This document shows positions 60,459 through 64,000 of a stretch of DNA of 64,000 nucleotides, in pieces (the first letter of the stretch is position 1; each line of letters begins with the position of its first letter). The notes under the pieces were generated by a model. It was not told the DNA's origin, ran no database searches, and saw only the letters and a list, made by a program, of their open reading frames with translations. This DNA is from Hyperoodon ampullatus (taxonomy: Eukaryota > Chordata > Mammalia > Artiodactyla > Ziphiidae): positions 156,739,353 through 156,803,352 of the forward strand of contig OX457058.1 of the NCBI GenBank assembly GCA_949752795.1, read 5' to 3'. A program made the translations under genes and the position numbers.

Positions 60459-60880
60459 GTTTCTTAACTGGAGGACCAGAGGGCAATAACTACATAGGTG
60501 ATGAGAGGCAGGAATGAGAATGCAGGCAGGGGAGATGGCAGCTAGTTGACTCAAAACCTTGTGGGACTTGGGGCACAAACACTATAACTCTGAGACCTAG
60601 GGACAGTGTTTTATACAGATCTGGAGAACAGACTATTTTCCCCACCCAACTAGGGACAGTAGTGTAGCTTCAGCACCCTAGGGGTTCAGTTGACCAGTTG
60701 ATACCTGCCTTGCTTGAGTAACAGCAGAAGAACCTATAGCAGCTCAAGATTCTCACTGAGGTTGTACACAACAGAAAGAGTGGGAAACTCCCCACATGAG
60801 TAAAGGTGTGAATGAACAGGAGAGATTGAATAGGAACCTATGTGCTGCAAATGAGCAAATAAAACTGCCTTCTGCAGCTT
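60459..60880. other. No gene seen; unassigned sequence
   Basis: It lies between the SINE and the mitochondrial insertion. No gene or named repeat was recognised. Confidence 0.5.
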
Positions 60881-62004
60881 GCCAGACATATGGCACCGAC
60901 TATGTATAAAACCTTAACCTCCTCCAATGCTAAAATGTATTATCCGTACAATTATACTAATACCCCTGACTTGATTATCAAAAAACAACATACTTTGAAT
61001 TAACACTACATCCTATAGTTTGCTAATTAGCCTCACAAGCCTGCTTCTTCTTAACCAGTTTAATGATAATAGCCTTAACTTCTCATTAATATTCTTTTCC
61101 AACTCCCTATCTGCACCACTACTGATCTTGACAGTATGACTCCTACCTCTGATATTAATAGCCAATCTCACCTACTCGAAGAATCACTGACCCGAAAAAA
61201 GCTAAACATCACTATACTAATCATTTTACAAACATTTTTAATCATAACATTTACCGCCGCAGAACTAATTCTATTTTACATTATACTCGAAGCCACACTA
61301 ATTCCTACACTTATCATCATCGCTCGATGAGGTAACCAAATAGAACACCTCAATGCAGGACTCTATTTTCCATTTTACACACTAGTCGGATCCCTGCCAC
61401 TGCTAGTGACATTAGTGTATATCCAAAACACCATGGGCTCTCTGAATTTCCTAGTGCTTCAATATTGAACCCAAGCATTACCCAACTCCTGATCCAACGT
61501 CTTTATATGACTAGCCTGCCTAATAGCCTTTATGGTAAAAATACCCCTCTATGGCCTCCACCTTTGACGACCCAAAGCACACGTAGAAGCTCCCATCGCA
61601 GCCACTATAGTCCTTGCAGCCATATTACTAAAACTCAAGGGCTATGGCATGCTATGAATTACAGTGATCCTCAACCTCCTGACAGATTCGTAGCATACAC
61701 TTCTCTTACGCTCTCCTATGAGGGATAATCATAACCAGTTCAATCTGTCTATGCCAAACAAGCCTAAAATTACTTATCACATACTTTTCCGTCAGCCACA
61801 TAGCACTTGTTATTGCAGCTATTCTCATCCAGACTCCTTGAAGGAGCCACTGCTTTAATAATCGCCCATGGCCTCACATCATCTATATTATTCTGCCTAG
61901 CCTCAAACTACGAGTGAGTCCATAGCCAGACTATAATTTTAGCCCGAGGCCTACAAACCCTCCTCCCACTCACAGCCACTTGATGACTACTGGCAAGCCT
62001 GACA
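60881..62004 (+). pseudogene. NUMT: nuclear copy of mitochondrial ND4L end and most of ND4
   Basis: Bases 60881-60933 match the end of ND4L. At 60927 begins ATGCTAA, where mammalian ND4L and ND4 overlap by seven bases. ND4 (subunit 4 of respiratory complex I, inner mitochondrial membrane) then follows in sense for roughly 1.08 kb, about the first four fifths of the gene. Mitochondrial-code TGA Trp codons appear in frame, for example at codon 16, so standard translation stops early. A 4-base deletion near 61162 shifts the frame; further small deletions lie near 61690, 61841 (about nine bases) and 61889. There is no A-tail, as expected for DNA-mediated capture. The left edge is uncertain by about 20 bases. 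Confidence 0.95.
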
Positions 62005-62094
62005 ATGTCTGGGAAGCTAATACATCAGTAATAGCTGAAGTCAGGTGCAAATGCTCCATTTGCATTTGGAAATAAATCAGGCAAAGCAACCAAA
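62005..62094. other. Spacer between NUMT and LINE-1
   Basis: About 90 bases with no match to ND4 or L1 that I can see ('gggaagctaatacatcagta' and so on). It may be original target sequence or filler. Confidence 0.5.
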
Positions 62095-63573
62095 GGTCTT
62101 TTTTTTTTTTAACATCTTTATTGGAGTATAATTGCTTTCCAATGGTGTGTTAGTTTCTGCTTTATAACAGTGAATCAGATATATGTATACATATATCCCC
62201 ATATCCCCTCCTTCTTGGGTCTCCCTCCCACCCTCCCTACCCCACACCTCTAGGTGGTCACAAAGCACCGACCTGATCTCCCTGTGCTATGTGGCTGCTT
62301 CCCACTAGCTATCTATTTTACATTTGGTAGTGTATATATGTCAATGCTACTCCCTCACTTCATCCCAGCTTACCTTTCCCCCTCCCCGTGTCCTCAAGTC
62401 TATTCTCTATGTCTGTGTCTTTATTCCTGTCCTGCCCCTAGGTTCTTCAGAACAAATTTTTGTTGTTTTTTTTTAGATTCCATATATATGTGTTAGCATA
62501 TGGTATTTGTTTTTCTCTTTCTGACTTACTTCTCTCTGTATGACAGTCTCTAGGTCCATCCACCTCACTGCAAATAACTCAATTTCATTTCTTTTTATGG
62601 CTGAGTAATATTCCATTGTATATATGTGACACATCTTCTTTACCCATTCGTCTGTCCGTGGACACTTAGGTTGCTTCCATGTCCTGGCTATTGTAAATAG
62701 TGCTGCAATGAACATTGTGGTACATGTCTCTTTTTGAATTATGGTTTTCTCAGGGTATGTGCCCAGTAGTGGGATTGCTGGGTCTTATGGTAGTTCTATT
62801 TTTAGTTTTTTAAGGAACCTCCGTACCGTTCTCCCAGTGGCTGTATCAATTTACATTCCCACCAACAGTGCAAGAGGGTTCCCTTTTCTCCACACCCTCC
62901 CCAGCATTTATTGTTTGTAGATTTTTTGATGATGGCCATTCTGATTGGTGTGAGTTGATAGCTCATTGTAGTTTTGATTTACATTTGTCTAATGATTAGT
63001 GATGTTGAGCACCCTTTCATGTGTTTGTTGGCAATCTGTATATCTTCTTTGGAGAAATGTCTCTTTAGGTCTTCTGCCCATTTTTGGATTGGGCTGTTTG
63101 CTTTTTTGATACTGAGCTGCATAAGCTGCTTGTATATTTTGGAGTTAATCCTTTGTCAGTTGCTTCATTTGCAAATATTTTCTCCCATTCTGAGGGTTGT
63201 CTTTTTGTCTTGTTTATGGTTTCCTTTGCTGTGCAAAAGCTTTTAAGTTTCATTATTTCCCATTTGTTTATTTTTGTTTTTATTTCCATTTCTCTAGGAG
63301 GTGGGTCAAAAAGGATCTTGCTGTGATTTTTGTCATAGAGTATTCTGCCTATGTTTTCCTCTAAGAGTTTTATGGTGTCTGGCCTTACATTTAGGTCTTT
63401 AATCCATTTTGAGTTTATTTTTGTGTATGGTGTTAGGGAGTGTTCTAATTTCATTCTTTTACATGTAGCTGTCCAGTTTTCCCAGCACCACTTATTGAAG
63501 AGGCTGTCTTTTCTCCATTGTATATTCTTGCCTCCTTTATCAAAGATAAGGTGACCATATATGCGTGGGTTTA
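62095..63573 (-). mobile_element. LINE-1 3' end with recognisable ORF2 C-terminus, 5' truncated
   Basis: The plus strand starts with a reversed A-tail (62099-62110), then 'aacatctttattggagtata' (antisense 3' UTR) to about 62470. The minus strand then encodes the ORF2 end: 62715-62473 has residues ARTWKQPKC, TDEWVKKM and EYYSAIKRNEIELF and ends in the usual ...THIYGI. Further 5', 63454-63065 holds [23 protein letters not shown] and [20 protein letters not shown]. The two are out of frame with each other. The element ends at 63573, inside ORF2. It is the best preserved L1 here, yet inactive. Confidence 0.93.
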
Positions 63574-64000
63574 ACTTTTAGGTACTACAGACAAGAGGAC
63601 AGATGCAGCCCTCTAAGGGAATGGGCTGTTCATGTCTTAATAAAAGTGCTACATCTCTCCTATCAGTATAGTATGACAAATTACTGCTTTTGTGTTAAAA
63701 ACCACTCGAAAACATTGAGTTAATTTTACTTTAGTGATTTCACACCTATGACACCAGGATGAGTTTGGTCAAAGGAAGGAAATTGGTAGACCTATAACCA
63801 GAGAGACCCTATCCTCACCTGGTGTGCCTGACCCCTGTGGGGAGTCACAGCCAAAACAGTAACTGGAAGGGCATAACACTTTCTGGAAGAATATGACACG
63901 GCCTGTAAAGATCTGGATGAAATGTGTGTGAGAACTTTGATAAAGACTGAATAAGTCTTAAGCAACAAGGATTTACTGAGAGTACAGGGAATTATACCCA
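63574..64000. other. No gene seen; unassigned sequence
   Basis: It follows the truncated end of the LINE-1. No gene or repeat was recognised to the window edge. Confidence 0.5.

Noticed and set aside
60086..60517. Plus-strand open frame of 143 codons, the longest of its kind here
   Set aside because: A Phe run from the SINE tail and the rest from antisense SINE sequence; no protein family.
61465..61728. Open frame of 87 codons inside the NUMT
   Set aside because: It runs in a frame other than ND4; a by-product of the frameshifted mitochondrial sequence.

Overview
This window looks like nuclear DNA from a mammal of the order Cetartiodactyla, most likely a cetacean. The strongest evidence is a series of tRNA-derived SINEs of the CHR type, with the 5' signature 'cttccctggtggcgcagtggtt', at about 4985, 6354, 13553, 13951, 17272, 23331, 27510, 56130 and 60235. 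Two of them (27510 and 60235) belong to a short, GC-rich subfamily that I associate with whales and dolphins. No BovB or Bov-tA elements typical of ruminants were seen. The rest is AT-rich and filled with LINE-1, L2, MIR and MaLR-type LTR relics, as expected of intergenic or deep intronic mammalian sequence.

No functional protein-coding gene could be supported. The longest open frames are short. They lie in simple repeats, in antisense SINEs or in LINE-1 remnants, or they look like chance. The only recognisable protein-derived sequences are dead: decayed LINE-1 ORF2 pieces, best preserved at 62.1-63.6 kb on the minus strand, and a nuclear copy of mitochondrial DNA (NUMT) at about 60.88-62.00 kb. 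The NUMT carries the end of ND4L and roughly the first 80% of ND4.

Layout. 0-3.9 kb: mostly unassigned sequence with one MIR and a possible old LTR. 3.9-8.8 kb: a long antisense ancient LINE-1 (L1ME-like) broken by two SINEs. 8.8-13 kb: L2 relics around unassigned sequence. 13-14.5 kb: an old plus-strand LINE-1 split by two back-to-back SINEs. 14.5-22 kb: microsatellites (including a 170-bp polypyrimidine tract and a long AT repeat), MIRs, one SINE and a near-perfect 64-nt hairpin. 22-24.6 kb: L2 split by an MLT1-like LTR, then a SINE and apparently nested LINE-1 3' ends. 24.6-32 kb: largely unassigned, with one young SINE and an LTR. 32-37 kb: MIRs, a 5'-inverted LINE-1, another L1 3' end, and an L1MA-like element inside an L2. 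37-57 kb: mostly unassigned with scattered L2, MIR and LTR relics. 57-64 kb: possible conserved noncoding elements, then a cluster of three insertions (young SINE, NUMT, LINE-1).

There are no genes here that work together. Any function would be regulatory (candidate motif clusters near 29.3, 57.15, 59.72 and 60.09 kb) or come from small RNA (hairpin at 20.24 kb), and these need comparative or expression data. Family names were assigned by recognising consensus sequences from memory, not by a database search.
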